A DNA stretch of 64,000 bases from DASRYH01 sp035687245 (GTDB taxonomy: Bacteria > Actinomycetota > Coriobacteriia > Anaerosomatales > PHET01), in assembly GCA_035687245.1 (NCBI GenBank), contig DASRYH010000008.1:62001-126000 (forward strand), in the 5' to 3' direction. The position numbers and the translations under genes were made by a program. The notes below the pieces were generated by a model, which was given only the letters and a program-made list of their open reading frames with translations, had not been told where the DNA came from and did not search any database. This document shows positions 51,796 to 61,231 of this stretch, one piece after another; within the stretch, counting starts at the first letter, position 1; each line of letters begins with the position of its first letter.

Positions 51796-53322
51796 ATGAA
51801 GGCCCCCATCACCTTTGAGCCATCGGGCGTGACCGTGTGGGTCGAGCCTGGGACGACCGTACATCAGGCGGCTCTCGTCGCCGGCGTACCGGTCTCCGTC
51901 CCGTGCGGTGGTCGAGGTGTCTGCGGAGCCTGTGGCGTGCGAGTGCTCGACGGCTCGCTCGCAGAGCCTGACGACACCGAACGGAGGGCGATCGAGCGCG
52001 GCCGCGGTGGCGTTCGTCTGGCTTGTAGGGCGCAAGTGGAGGGACGCGTTACCGTCCAGCCGGTCATCGCGCTGCGTTCCGAGAGCAGCACAGACCGGAC
52101 TCTACCTGCTGCGGCGCGGACTGTCGTTGGCGTCGACTTGGGCACCACCAGTGTCTCGGCGGTGGCGGTCGATCTCGAGGCAGGCGTCGAAGGCCCCGTC
52201 GCGACTGTTCCCAACCTGCAGTCGGCGAGTGGCGCCGATGTCCTGAGCCGAATCGCCGCCGCCGTGCACGATTCGGCGGTCCTGCGAGATGCGGCGATGT
52301 TGTCAGTCACCCGGGCCATTGGGAGCGCGCTGAATGGCGTGGAGCAGCCGCCGGACGCCGTGGTCATCGCCGGTAACACGGCAATGGAGGCTTTGCTTGC
52401 CGGCAGTGACGTCACCGGCCTTGGCGCATATCCCTTCGTGGCCCCTGACATTCCCTTGGTGATCGACCTCGATGACGGGGAGTTGCAGGCGCGCATGATG
52501 CCAGTGATCGGAGGCTTCATCGGCGGCGATACGGTCGCTTGCCTGTTGCACACCGGCATGGTCGATAGCGATGCGACCACACTCTTGGTCGACCTCGGTA
52601 CCAACGCCGAGATCGCGCTCGCGGCACGGGGCAGTCTCTGGGTGGCCTCTGCCGCCGCAGGTCCAGCGTTCGAGGGCTTCGGCATCGAGTGCGGCGGCGC
52701 TGCGGCACCCGGCTCGGTTCTTTCAGCCGTGTGGAGCGATGCGCACGGCTGGCGCCTCAAGGTGCTCGGCGATGAGGCCGCTGCGCGATTGGCGGGCTCA
52801 GGCCTCGTGTCAGCAGTCGCACTGCTGAGGCGTCTTGGCCACATCGCTCCCGATGGGAGGATGACTCCAGAGGGCCCGCTGGCAGACGCCTTCTTCACAG
52901 GCGAAGACGGCGTGCTGCGAGTGAGCGTAGGGGCAGAGCGCGCGGTGACCTTGAGCCAACTTGATGTGCGAGCGCTGCAGCTCGCCAAAGCGGCAGTGCA
53001 GGTGGGCATCGCCCAAGTGCTCGCTGCTGCCGGAGTCACGGCCGACGAACTCGACGATGTATACGTGGCGGGCGCGTTCGGGTCCGGACTCGCCGCGGCC
53101 GACATCGTCGAGCTGGGCATAGTGCCGGCGTCAGCCAGGGAGAAGGTACGAGCGGTTGGTAACGCGTCGCTCTACGGCGCGCTTGCGGCGGCGGTGACGC
53201 CGGCTCTGGTGGAGGACGCCGCGCGAATCGCCGCGCAGGCTGTTCACGTGGAACTCGCTACTGACCCCAAGTTCCAGAGTGCGTTGATCTCGGCGTTGGA
53301 GCTAGCGGAGTTCAACCTGTAG
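51796..53322 (+). CDS. Reductive activator of corrinoid enzymes (RACE/RACo-like, DUF4445)
   Basis: A 508-residue two-part protein. Residues 1-90 are a plant-type [2Fe-2S] ferredoxin domain with C37, C43, C46 and C77 (PCGGRGVCGACGVRV...LACRAQ). Residues ~105-508 form an ASKHA ATPase-like domain: VVGVDLGTTSVSAVAVDLE, the VIAGNTAME loop, LLVDLGTNAEIAL and YVAGAFGSGL. RACE proteins use ATP to reduce inactive Co(II) corrinoids in methyltransferases. No corrinoid protein or methyltransferase gene is adjacent, so its partner lies elsewhere. A strong terminator follows. Confidence 0.92.
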   Translation: MKAPITFEPSGVTVWVEPGTTVHQAALVAGVPVSVPCGGRGVCGACGVRVLDGSLAEPDDTERRAIERGRGGVRLACRAQVEGRVTVQPVIALRSESSTDRTLPAAARTVVGVDLGTTSVSAVAVDLEAGVEGPVATVPNLQSASGADVLSRIAAAVHDSAVLRDAAMLSVTRAIGSALNGVEQPPDAVVIAGNTAMEALLAGSDVTGLGAYPFVAPDIPLVIDLDDGELQARMMPVIGGFIGGDTVACLLHTGMVDSDATTLLVDLGTNAEIALAARGSLWVASAAAGPAFEGFGIECGGAAAPGSVLSAVWSDAHGWRLKVLGDEAAARLAGSGLVSAVALLRRLGHIAPDGRMTPEGPLADAFFTGEDGVLRVSVGAERAVTLSQLDVRALQLAKAAVQVGIAQVLAAAGVTADELDDVYVAGAFGSGLAAADIVELGIVPASAREKVRAVGNASLYGALAAAVTPALVEDAARIAAQAVHVELATDPKFQSALISALELAEFNL

Positions 53323-53363
53323 GGGGCGCTAGGCGGCCCACCGAATCTGCCTCAAAACAGACG

Positions 53364-53391
53364 AAAACCCCGGCCTTCGGGCCGGGGTTTT
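53364..53391 (+). terminator. Rho-independent terminator after the corrinoid activator
   Basis: AAAACCCCGGCC pairs perfectly with GGCCGGGGTTTT around a TTCG tetraloop, a 12-bp stem followed by TCTC. Confidence 0.88.
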
Positions 53392-53861
53392 CTCAATCCT
53401 TCCCTGCGTTACCCCTGAGCTTCATCGGGAGTTTCACAGCCTGCCTGGTGGCTGAGCGCTTGACGATGCCGGTCGTCTACGACTCCCTGCCGGATTGCCG
53501 CCCGAATCCCTCGGTGCGGCGATTATGAGGGAAGGGAAACCTGTCAATGCAGGCACTGTAGCACCCGTGACACCTTTCTGCAACAACTGCTACAGGGGCC
53601 CTCACTAAAGGACTTTCGGGCGCTGTCGCGGGTACGTTCGCGGGTAGTACTCATGGGCCGTCGGGAGGGCGCCGGTGGCATCAATTCGGCGCCGTTGACC
53701 GAGCGCAGAACGCCGCCTGTCGGGTTGAGGGGGAGGGAAGTCGGGCAAGTTGGCTAATACTGGTGCAGCTCCCGAATGGGGGCTGACATTCCGTGGGCGG
53801 CTTTCGAGATGAAGGTCGATGTCTGGGCCTGGTAACGCCCAAGAGATGAAAGGAGGCAGGT
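53392..53861 (+). promoter_or_regulatory. Long upstream region of acs, possible structured leader
   Basis: 470 bases without a supportable gene. An 8-base inverted repeat CTGTAGCA/TGCTACAG (53556-53563 and 53588-53595) and GGCGCC-based pairings (GGGCGCCGG near 53670, TTCGGCGCC near 53685) suggest an operator or structured RNA. AAAGGAGGCAGGT is the acs ribosome site. I did not recognise a known riboswitch. Confidence 0.4.
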
Positions 53862-55850
53862 ATGACTGACGAGATCTCTATTGAGTCTATGGCCAAAGAG
53901 GGTCAGCTCATCAACCCGCCTGGGTGGGTCTCTGAGCGTGCGTGGATCAAGTCGATGGACGAGTACAAGGAGATGTACAACCGTTCGGTCGAGGATCCCG
54001 AAGGGTTCTGGGCCGAGCAGGCCGAGAACTACCTCCACTGGGAGAAGAAGTGGGACTCCGTACTGAACTGGGAGTTCGACACCCCCAAGGTCGAATGGTT
54101 CAAGGGCGGTAAGACCAACGTCGCCTACAACTGCCTCGATCGCCACCTCAACGACGCGGAGCGCAACAAGGCCGCGCTGATCTGGGAGAGCGACGACGGC
54201 AACAGCGAGGTCTTCACTTATCAGACCCTCTATGACAAGGTCTGCCGATTCGCCAACGTGCTCAAGAAGCACGGCATCAAGAAGGGCGACCGCGTCGCGA
54301 TCTACATGCCGATGATCCCCGAGCTTCCGGTTGCGATGCTCGCGTGTGCTCGTATCGGCGCTATCCACTCGATCGTCTTCGGCGGTTTCTCTTCGCAGTC
54401 GCTGCGTGATCGCATCCAGGACTGTGGCGCCAAGCTCATAGTCACTGCCGACGAGGGTATGCGCGGCGGGCGCACCGTGCCGCTGAAGGCCATGTCCGAC
54501 GAGGCCCTCAACGAGTGCCCGACCATCGAGACGTGCATCGTTGTGGCGCGCACCAAGGCCACGGTCGACATGGAGCCGGGTCGCGACTTCTGGTTCCACG
54601 AAGAGGTCAACGCCCCCGATATCGACTGTCACTGTGACGTCGAGTGGGTGGACGCCGAAGACCCGCTCTTCATCCTGTACACGTCTGGCTCGACCGGTAA
54701 GCCGAAGGGCGTTCTGCACACCACCGGCGGCTACCTGCTCTACGCGACAATGACGTTCAAGTACACCTTCGACTACCACGATGGTGACGTCTTCTTCTGC
54801 ACTGCCGACATCGGCTGGGTCACTGGTCACAGCTACGTCGTCTACGGCCCGCTGTGCCTGGGCGCGACCTCGCTGATGTTCGAGGGCGTCCCGTCCTACC
54901 CGGACAACGGCCGTTTCTGGGCCATCGTCGAGAAGCACAAGGTCACCCAGTTCTACACCGCCCCGACCGCCATCCGCGCGCTTATGAAGGCGGGCGAAGA
55001 GTGGCCGGCCAAGCACGACCTCTCCAGCCTTCGCGTGCTGGGTACGGTCGGCGAGCCGATCAACCCCGAGGCGTGGCTGTGGTACTGGAAGAACATCGGT
55101 CGCTCCGAGATTCCGATCGTGGATACCTGGTGGCAGACCGAGACCGGTGGCCACATGATCACCAACCTGCCCGGCTGCACCCCCATGAAGCCGGGTTCGG
55201 CGACGTTCCCGTTCTTCGGCGTTCAGCCGGTCATCTTGAACGAGGACCAGACCGAGACCGAGCAGGGTTCCGGTGGTCGCCTGTGCATCAAGTACCCGTG
55301 GCCGGGCATGCTGCGCGGCACGTGGGGCGACCCGGAGAACGCTCGCGTCAAGGAGGTCTACTTCACGACCTTCCCCGGCAAGTACTTCACCGGTGACGGC
55401 TGCCGCCAGGACATGGACGGCTACTACTGGCTGCTCGGCCGCGTCGACGACGTCATCAACGTCTCTGGCCACCGCATGGGTACCGCAGAGGTCGAGTCTG
55501 CCCTCGTGGCGCACCCGTCCGTCGCCGAGGCCGCGGTTGTCGGCTTCCCGCACGACATCAAGGGTGAGGGCATCTACGCCTACGTCATCCTGAAGCAGGG
55601 CCAGGAGGCCGACGAGGACCTCATCAAGATCCTGCGCGGGCATGTCCGCAACGAGATCGGCCCGATCGCGACGCCGGACTTCATCCACGTCGTTCCCGAG
55701 CTGCCGAAGACCCGTTCGGGCAAGATCATGCGCCGCATCCTGCGCAAGGTCGCAGCAGGCGAGCGCGACATGGACGCCTTTGGCGACACCTCGACGCTTG
55801 CCGATCCGTCGATCGTGCAGGTCATCGTGGAGACCGCGCCGGAGCACTAG
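53862..55850 (+). CDS. acs: Acetyl-CoA synthetase (AMP-forming)
   Basis: A 662-residue ANL-superfamily enzyme that makes acetyl-CoA from acetate, ATP and CoA. Motifs in order: the P-loop YTSGSTGKPKGVLHTTGGYL, ADIGWVTGHSYVVYGPL, VDTWWQTETGGHMITNLPG with the acetate-pocket tryptophan, TGDGCRQDMDGYYWLLGRVDDVINVSGHRMGTAEVE and the C-terminal catalytic lysine in LPKTRSGKIMRRILRK, which is the target of regulatory acetylation in this family. The start has a perfect AAAGGAGG site. It is flanked by a long leader and a terminator, so it is a single-gene unit. Confidence 0.97.
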   Translation: MTDEISIESMAKEGQLINPPGWVSERAWIKSMDEYKEMYNRSVEDPEGFWAEQAENYLHWEKKWDSVLNWEFDTPKVEWFKGGKTNVAYNCLDRHLNDAERNKAALIWESDDGNSEVFTYQTLYDKVCRFANVLKKHGIKKGDRVAIYMPMIPELPVAMLACARIGAIHSIVFGGFSSQSLRDRIQDCGAKLIVTADEGMRGGRTVPLKAMSDEALNECPTIETCIVVARTKATVDMEPGRDFWFHEEVNAPDIDCHCDVEWVDAEDPLFILYTSGSTGKPKGVLHTTGGYLLYATMTFKYTFDYHDGDVFFCTADIGWVTGHSYVVYGPLCLGATSLMFEGVPSYPDNGRFWAIVEKHKVTQFYTAPTAIRALMKAGEEWPAKHDLSSLRVLGTVGEPINPEAWLWYWKNIGRSEIPIVDTWWQTETGGHMITNLPGCTPMKPGSATFPFFGVQPVILNEDQTETEQGSGGRLCIKYPWPGMLRGTWGDPENARVKEVYFTTFPGKYFTGDGCRQDMDGYYWLLGRVDDVINVSGHRMGTAEVESALVAHPSVAEAAVVGFPHDIKGEGIYAYVILKQGQEADEDLIKILRGHVRNEIGPIATPDFIHVVPELPKTRSGKIMRRILRKVAAGERDMDAFGDTSTLADPSIVQVIVETAPEH

Positions 55851-55876
55851 GCGCGCTTTGCAGGCGAGAGCAGCAA

Positions 55877-55908
55877 AAGGTCCCATCCCGGCTTCGGGGT
55901 GGGACCTT
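55877..55908 (+). terminator. Rho-independent terminator after acs
   Basis: AAGGTCCCATCCCG pairs with CGGGGTGGGACCTT (one G-T pair) around a GCTT loop, followed by CTCTGC. Confidence 0.82.
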
Positions 55909-56008
55909 CTCTGCAGGTGCCGGGATTCTTGCGGGGCATGGTAATATTGCGCTTCGGTGCCCCGGCAGCACTGCTCAAGAACTACGTCGCCGAAAGGATA
56001 ACAACAGC

Positions 56009-57082
56009 ATGGCTTTCAACGATCTTTTCTTGCGCGCCGCGCGCCTCGAAGCCACGGAGCGTACGCCCGTGTGGATGATGCGTCAGGCTGGCCGCTACAT
56101 GGAGGAGTACCGCCAGATCCGTGCAAAGCACGGCTTCCTGGAGATGTGCCGCACGCCCGAGCTGGCCGTCGAGGTCACGCTCCAGCCCGTCGATCTCGTG
56201 GGTGTCGACGCTGCGATTCTCTTCTCCGACATTCTCGTCTCGTTCCCGGGCATGGGTCTGGACCTCGAGTTCGCCAAGGGTGAGGGTCCCGTCATCCACA
56301 ACCCGATCCGTAGCGCGGCCGACGTCGAGAAGCTGCAGATCGCCGATCCGTATGAGGCCACCGGCTTCGTCATGGATTCGATCAAGATCCTGCGCCGCGA
56401 GCTCGAGAACAAGGTGCCGCTCATCGGCTTTGCCGGCGCTCCCTTCACGCTGGCGAGCTACGCCATCGAAGGCCACGGTACGCGCGACTACGAGTACACC
56501 AAGGCCCTCATGTGGAGCGACCCGATCGCCTGGGACGCGCTCATGAACAAGTTCTCCGACACCACCATCGCCTACCTCAACGCCCAGATCGACGCCGGCG
56601 CCCAGGTTGTGCAGCTCTTCGACAGCTGGATTGGCTACGTTGCGCCGCGCGACTACGAGCGCTTCGTGCTTCCCTACAGCAAGCGCGTACTGGCCGAGGT
56701 CAAGGCGCACGGTGACCAGGTTGTTCCGGATGGCGGCGTGCCGGTCATCCACTTCCCGAACGGTGCCACGTCCATGCTCGACCTTACCCAGCAGGCCGGC
56801 GGCGACATCATCGGTGTTGACTGGCGCATGGACATGGCCGAGGTCGTGAAGACCATCGATCCGAAGTTCGGCATCCAGGGCAACATCGATCCGGTCGGCC
56901 TGTTCGCTCCTGATGAGGAACTCGAGCGCATGGTCGTCGAGATTCTCGAGGCGGTCGGTACTCGTCCGGGCCACATCTTCAACCTCGGCCACGGCATCCA
57001 TAAGACAAGCGACCCGGAGAAGGCCCGCACGATGATCCGCTTCGTGCACGAGCACTCCGAGCGGATTCGCGCCGGAGCGTAG
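56009..57082 (+). CDS. hemE: Uroporphyrinogen decarboxylase
   Basis: A 357-residue enzyme that decarboxylates uroporphyrinogen III to coproporphyrinogen III. The signature RTPVWMMRQAGRYMEEYRQIR includes the substrate-binding arginines. SDILVSFPGMGLDLEF, GFAGAPFTLASYAIEG, the IGVDWRMDM region and GNIDPVGLFAP complete the family pattern. CCGAAAGGATAACAACAGC precedes the ATG. It is the first of four haem genes and lies two bases before hemH. Confidence 0.96.
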   Translation: MAFNDLFLRAARLEATERTPVWMMRQAGRYMEEYRQIRAKHGFLEMCRTPELAVEVTLQPVDLVGVDAAILFSDILVSFPGMGLDLEFAKGEGPVIHNPIRSAADVEKLQIADPYEATGFVMDSIKILRRELENKVPLIGFAGAPFTLASYAIEGHGTRDYEYTKALMWSDPIAWDALMNKFSDTTIAYLNAQIDAGAQVVQLFDSWIGYVAPRDYERFVLPYSKRVLAEVKAHGDQVVPDGGVPVIHFPNGATSMLDLTQQAGGDIIGVDWRMDMAEVVKTIDPKFGIQGNIDPVGLFAPDEELERMVVEILEAVGTRPGHIFNLGHGIHKTSDPEKARTMIRFVHEHSERIRAGA

Positions 57083-57084
57083 TC

Positions 57085-58059
57085 ATGCCTCGCACCGGCG
57101 TTCTCATCACAGGCTACGGCGGCCCCGACTCGGTCGACGCGGTCGGACCGTTCATGTGCAACCTCATGGGCCGCGAGCCCTCCGAGGAGTTGCTCGCGCG
57201 CGTCTGTCGCAAGTACTTGGCTATTGGAGGCGCTTCGCCGCTCACGGAGATTGCGTCCGCGTTCGCGACGAAGCTCGAGACGATGCTCGCCGAGCAAGAG
57301 CACGACGTTCCCGTTGAGATCGGCATGCGCTACTGGCAGCCCTACATCAGCGACGGCCTCGCACGGCTGCGTGACCGTGGCTGTGAGCGCGTGATCGTGC
57401 TATCGCTCTCCGCGTTCGAGGCGCAGATCACTACAGAGTCCTACCGAAAGGCTGTTGCCGAAGCTGCGACGCCGCTCGGTCTCGAGATCGTCGACGCTCC
57501 GCTGATGTCTGAATCGGTCGCCTACACGGACTGGTTTGCGGCGTCGGCTGCCTCGGCTCTGCAGGACATCGAGCCGAACGAGGGCGCGATCATTGCCTTC
57601 ACGGCCCACAGTCTCCCGCACACGGACCTCGTCGAGAACGATCCGTATGTCGCAGGACTCGAGCGTGTGGCCAACCAGGTCGCCAAGGATCTCGGCCTCG
57701 AACCGGGCGCGCCTGATGCTGGTGCGCCGATGTTCGAGGGGTTTCACGCATTCGGTTCCGCGGCCCGTCCGCGCGCATGGTTCATGGTCTACCAGTCGAA
57801 GGGTGAGCGCCCGGGCGCATGGCTGGGTCCTGACCTCGATGAGCTGCTGGATCAGTGCGCAGAAAGCGGTGTACCTGCGATCGTGGTCGTCCCGATCGGT
57901 TTTGCCACCGATCACATGGAGACGCTCTACGACCTCGACATCGTCTCGGCGGACCACGCGCTTCAGATGGGCGTTGAGATGTTGCGCGCGCCGGTTCCCA
58001 ACGAAGACGACACTATCGTGACGGCCATGGTTGATGAGGTCGTCGCGCTGCTCGGCTGA
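57085..58059 (+). CDS. hemH: Ferrochelatase (coproporphyrin-type likely)
   Basis: A 324-residue soluble class II chelatase that inserts Fe2+ into porphyrin. VLITGYGGPDSVDAV opens the domain and LAIGGASPLTEIA is the conserved loop. The catalytic histidine lies in FTAHSLPHTD and the C-terminal acidic motif is VVPIGFATDHMETLYDLDI. With HemY downstream and no ferredoxin-type extension, it fits the monoderm coproporphyrin-dependent pathway, though ChdC/HemQ is not in this window. It starts two bases after hemE. Confidence 0.95.
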   Translation: MPRTGVLITGYGGPDSVDAVGPFMCNLMGREPSEELLARVCRKYLAIGGASPLTEIASAFATKLETMLAEQEHDVPVEIGMRYWQPYISDGLARLRDRGCERVIVLSLSAFEAQITTESYRKAVAEAATPLGLEIVDAPLMSESVAYTDWFAASAASALQDIEPNEGAIIAFTAHSLPHTDLVENDPYVAGLERVANQVAKDLGLEPGAPDAGAPMFEGFHAFGSAARPRAWFMVYQSKGERPGAWLGPDLDELLDQCAESGVPAIVVVPIGFATDHMETLYDLDIVSADHALQMGVEMLRAPVPNEDDTIVTAMVDEVVALLG

Positions 58060-58132
58060 TTCGAAGGCTCGATTGCTATCGGGTGTCGCCGGCACGCGCC
58101 CGTCCACCGCTTCTCGCGAAAGGGGGCTGCTC

Positions 58133-59641
58133 GTGACAAGAGTGGTCATCGTGGGTGGCGGCGTTGCCGGACTGGGCGCCGCATACAAGATTCGTCGTGC
58201 CGCTGACGCGGGTCACGATGTCGAGTTCTTGCTCGTCGAGAAGGACGACAGGCTCGGCGGCAAGCTCTGGACCGACCTTGGGCACGATTCGGAAGGCAAC
58301 ACCTACGTCGCCGACGGCGGCTCCGACTCGTTTCTCACCGAGAAGCCTGCGATCCACCGCGTCGCGAAGTTGCTGGGCATCTTCGAAGAAGAGACCGGCA
58401 CGCGCGACGAGCTGAAGAAGACCTTCATCGTGAAGAACGGCAAGCTCGTCGAGATGCCCGACGGCATGATGATGTTCGCCCCCACGAAGCTAATGCCGCT
58501 CGCGACCTCCAAACTCTACTCGTGGCCGGCCAAGTTCCGCATGGCGATGGATCTTGTCTTGCCACGCAAGACGGTGTGGGCCGAGGGGGAAAGCGCGCAG
58601 CAGCACGACGAGACGCTCGAAAGCCTCGTGGTGCGCCGCTTGGGCCGCGAGGCGCTCGACCGCCTCGCTGAGCCGCTGTCCGCGGGCGTGAACGGCGACA
58701 ACGCCGAAGAGATGTCGGTCGCCGCACGCTACCCGATGCTGCTCGACATGGAGCAGAAGTACGGCTCGCTCGTGAAGGGCTTCCTCGCGCAGCGCAAGAA
58801 GGTCGAGGAGATGCGCAAGAAGTACCCGCCGAAGCCGGGACAGCCGCGCAAGACCTTCTTCTCCTCGTTCAAGCCGGGCCTGCAGTACCTCACCGACAAG
58901 ATGGCCGAAGGTGCCGGTCTCGCGCATATTCGCACCGGTGTGGCCGCTACTGCGGTCGCTCGTGCCGATGACGGCTGGCGCGTCACGCTCTCTGACGGCT
59001 CCGTCGAGACCTGCGACGCAGTCGTGCTGGCCTCCGAGGTGTGGGCCGCCGCCAATCTCGCCCGCGGCTTCGACGCAGAGCTCGCCGACCTGCTCGCTAC
59101 GATCCCGTGCTCGTCGTGCGCGACGGTTCTGCTCGCCTACAACGAGGCTGACTGCCCCTTCCCGAAGGACTGGCACGGCATCCTCACGCCCTCTGTCGAG
59201 AAGTCGCCCGTAGGTGGCGTGAGCCTCATGTCGTCGAAGTGGCCGGAGCGCGCGCCCGAGGGCAAGGTGCTCCTTCGCGTGTTCGTCGGCGGTCCTCGTG
59301 ACCAGACGACACTGAAGAAGTCCGACGACGAACTCATCGAGGTCGCGCATGAGGGCCTCGTCAAGCTGCTGGGCCTTCCGGCCGATGCGAAGCGACTCTA
59401 CGCCAAGACCTTCCGCTGGGAGCTTGGCATGCCGCAGTACACGCTGGGTCACCTCGACCGCGTGGACCTCATCGAAGCCAAGGTGGCCGGTATCGGCGGC
59501 CTCGGCATCGCCGGCAACGCGTATCGCGGCGTGGGCGTGCCCAACGCGCTCGAAAGTGGCGAACAGGCCGTCTCCAAGGTGCTGGCTGATCTTGGGATCG
59601 AGCTTGCCGAAGACAAGGTCGAAGAGAAGCGCCTGTATTAG
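58133..59641 (+). CDS. hemY: Coproporphyrinogen/protoporphyrinogen oxidase HemY, copy 1
   Basis: 502 residues from GTG 58133 with AGGGGG seven bases upstream. A longer frame overlapping hemH lacks a ribosome site. The FAD-binding motif VVIVGGGVAGLGAAYKIRRA is at the extreme N-terminus, followed by VEKDDRLGGKLWT and the GGSDSFLTEKP segment typical of HemG/HemY. The C-terminal FAD motif is GIGGLGIAGNAYRGVGVPNALESGEQA. It oxidises porphyrinogen to porphyrin for the adjacent ferrochelatase. A close paralog follows directly. Confidence 0.92.
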   Translation: MTRVVIVGGGVAGLGAAYKIRRAADAGHDVEFLLVEKDDRLGGKLWTDLGHDSEGNTYVADGGSDSFLTEKPAIHRVAKLLGIFEEETGTRDELKKTFIVKNGKLVEMPDGMMMFAPTKLMPLATSKLYSWPAKFRMAMDLVLPRKTVWAEGESAQQHDETLESLVVRRLGREALDRLAEPLSAGVNGDNAEEMSVAARYPMLLDMEQKYGSLVKGFLAQRKKVEEMRKKYPPKPGQPRKTFFSSFKPGLQYLTDKMAEGAGLAHIRTGVAATAVARADDGWRVTLSDGSVETCDAVVLASEVWAAANLARGFDAELADLLATIPCSSCATVLLAYNEADCPFPKDWHGILTPSVEKSPVGGVSLMSSKWPERAPEGKVLLRVFVGGPRDQTTLKKSDDELIEVAHEGLVKLLGLPADAKRLYAKTFRWELGMPQYTLGHLDRVDLIEAKVAGIGGLGIAGNAYRGVGVPNALESGEQAVSKVLADLGIELAEDKVEEKRLY

Positions 59642-59652
59642 AGACGGCTGCA

Positions 59653-59671
59653 CGCCTGCTTGGGGCAGGCG
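59653..59671 (+). terminator. Small hairpin between the two hemY genes
   Basis: CGCCTGC pairs with GCAGGCG around a TTGGG loop. It has no T-tract and lies 24 bases before the second hemY start; a processing or stability element is likely. Confidence 0.35.
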
Positions 59672-59694
59672 ATCAAGGGATGGAAGGACTGCGG

Positions 59695-61206
59695 GTGAAG
59701 AAGGTCATCATCATCGGAGGCGGCGCGGCGGGACTCGGCGCTGCCTACAAGATCAAACGCGCTGCTGAAGCGGGCGTCGAGGTCTCATGCACCGTCATTG
59801 AGAAGGAAGATCGCCTGGGCGGCAAGCTCGCGAGCGACGTGATTGCGGACGCTGAGGGCGCCGGCGACTACATCGTGGACGGCGGTTCGGACGCCTTCAT
59901 CATGTCCAAGCCGGCGGTGCCGCGCATCGCGCGTCTGCTGGGAATCGCCGACGAGATGACGCCGGCCAACGAGGTCAACAAGAAGACGCTCATCCTCAAG
60001 GGCAAGAAGCTCGTCGAGATGCCGGACGGCATCATGATGTTCGCGCCCACCAAGCTCGTGCCGCTCGCCACCTCTAAGCTCTACTCGTGGCCTGCGAAGC
60101 TGCGCATGGCGCTCGACCTCATCTTGCCGCGCAAGGTGGTCTGGGCCGAGGGCGAAGGCGCTCAGCAGCACGACGAGACGCTTGAGAGCCTCATCGTTCG
60201 CCGAATGGGCCGCGAGTGCCTCGATCGCCTCGCCGAGCCGCTCGTCGGCGGCGTGCACGCATCCGATCCCAAGGAGATGTCGGTCGCGGCGACGTTCCCG
60301 AACTTCCTTGAGATGGAGCAGCAGTTCGGCTCGCTCATCAAGGGCATGCTCGCCCAGCGCAAGACGAACGAGGAGATGCGCAAGAAGTACCCGCCCAAGC
60401 CGGGAGAGAAGCCGCGTGCCTTCTTCAACACCTTCCGCCTCGGTATGCAGCAGCTCACCAACGGCATGGCCGATGCCGCCGGGCGCGAGAACATCATCGT
60501 CGGTCGCACCGTTTCGGCAGTCGCGCGCACCCAGGACGGCTGGCAGGTGACTCTCGATGACGGGCAGGTGCTCTCGGGCGATGCTGTCATCGTGGCGACC
60601 GAGGTCTGGGCCGCCGAAGAGCTGATGCGCCCGGTCGACACAGGAATCGCCGACCTGCTCGCCACGATTCCGTGTTCGTCTTCAGCGACGGTGCCGATGG
60701 CGTTCAAGCAGGAGGACTTCTGCAAGGATCAGAAGTGGTTCGGCATCCTGTGCCCGCTCGTTGAGGGCCGCCCCATGCTCGCCGTGACGCTGTCTTCCTC
60801 GAAGTGGCCGGGGCGTACGCCCGAGGGCCGCGTGCTCATCCGGGGCTTCATCGGAGGCCCCGCCAACCAGCACCTGCTCGAGGCGGGCGACGACGAGCTC
60901 ATCGAGACCGTGCGCCGCGAGATCGTGGACATGCTGGGCCTGAAGCCCGATGCCAAGCCGGTCATGGCGCGCGTCTACCGCTGGATCAAAGGTATGCCGC
61001 AGTACACGCTGAACCACCTCGACCGCGTGGATGAGATCGAGGCACGCGTCGGCGACGTCTCCGGCCTCGGACTCGCCGGTGGCGGCTTCCGCGGCGTTGG
61101 CATCCCGAACTGCATCGAAAGCGGCGAGCGTGCCGTGAGCAAGGTCCTGGGCGACTTCGGCATCAGCCTCGCCGAAGACCAGGCTAAGCCGGCCCACACA
61201 CACTAG
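59695..61206 (+). CDS. HemY-like FAD oxidase, copy 2 (tandem paralog)
   Basis: 503 residues from GTG 59695, with GGAAGGA six bases upstream; the ATG at 59680 is an alternative but has poorer spacing. The FAD motif VIIIGGGAAGLGAAYKIKRA, IEKEDRLGGKLAS, GGSDAFIMSKP and the C-terminal GLGLAGGGFRGVGIPNCIESGERA parallel copy 1. The two share a long near-identical run in the substrate domain, including TKLVPLATSKLYSWPAKLRM. Differences cluster at the N-terminal third and the C-terminus. It may act on a different porphyrinogen stage or electron acceptor. Confidence 0.88.
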   Translation: MKKVIIIGGGAAGLGAAYKIKRAAEAGVEVSCTVIEKEDRLGGKLASDVIADAEGAGDYIVDGGSDAFIMSKPAVPRIARLLGIADEMTPANEVNKKTLILKGKKLVEMPDGIMMFAPTKLVPLATSKLYSWPAKLRMALDLILPRKVVWAEGEGAQQHDETLESLIVRRMGRECLDRLAEPLVGGVHASDPKEMSVAATFPNFLEMEQQFGSLIKGMLAQRKTNEEMRKKYPPKPGEKPRAFFNTFRLGMQQLTNGMADAAGRENIIVGRTVSAVARTQDGWQVTLDDGQVLSGDAVIVATEVWAAEELMRPVDTGIADLLATIPCSSSATVPMAFKQEDFCKDQKWFGILCPLVEGRPMLAVTLSSSKWPGRTPEGRVLIRGFIGGPANQHLLEAGDDELIETVRREIVDMLGLKPDAKPVMARVYRWIKGMPQYTLNHLDRVDEIEARVGDVSGLGLAGGGFRGVGIPNCIESGERAVSKVLGDFGISLAEDQAKPAHTH

Positions 61207-61231
61207 CGCGCCTGCGCACATCTGCATCTTG

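Noticed and set aside
53392..53861. Known riboswitch (c-di-AMP, cobalamin or T-box) before acs.
   Set aside because: None of the conserved cores could be aligned convincingly by eye; left as an unresolved leader.
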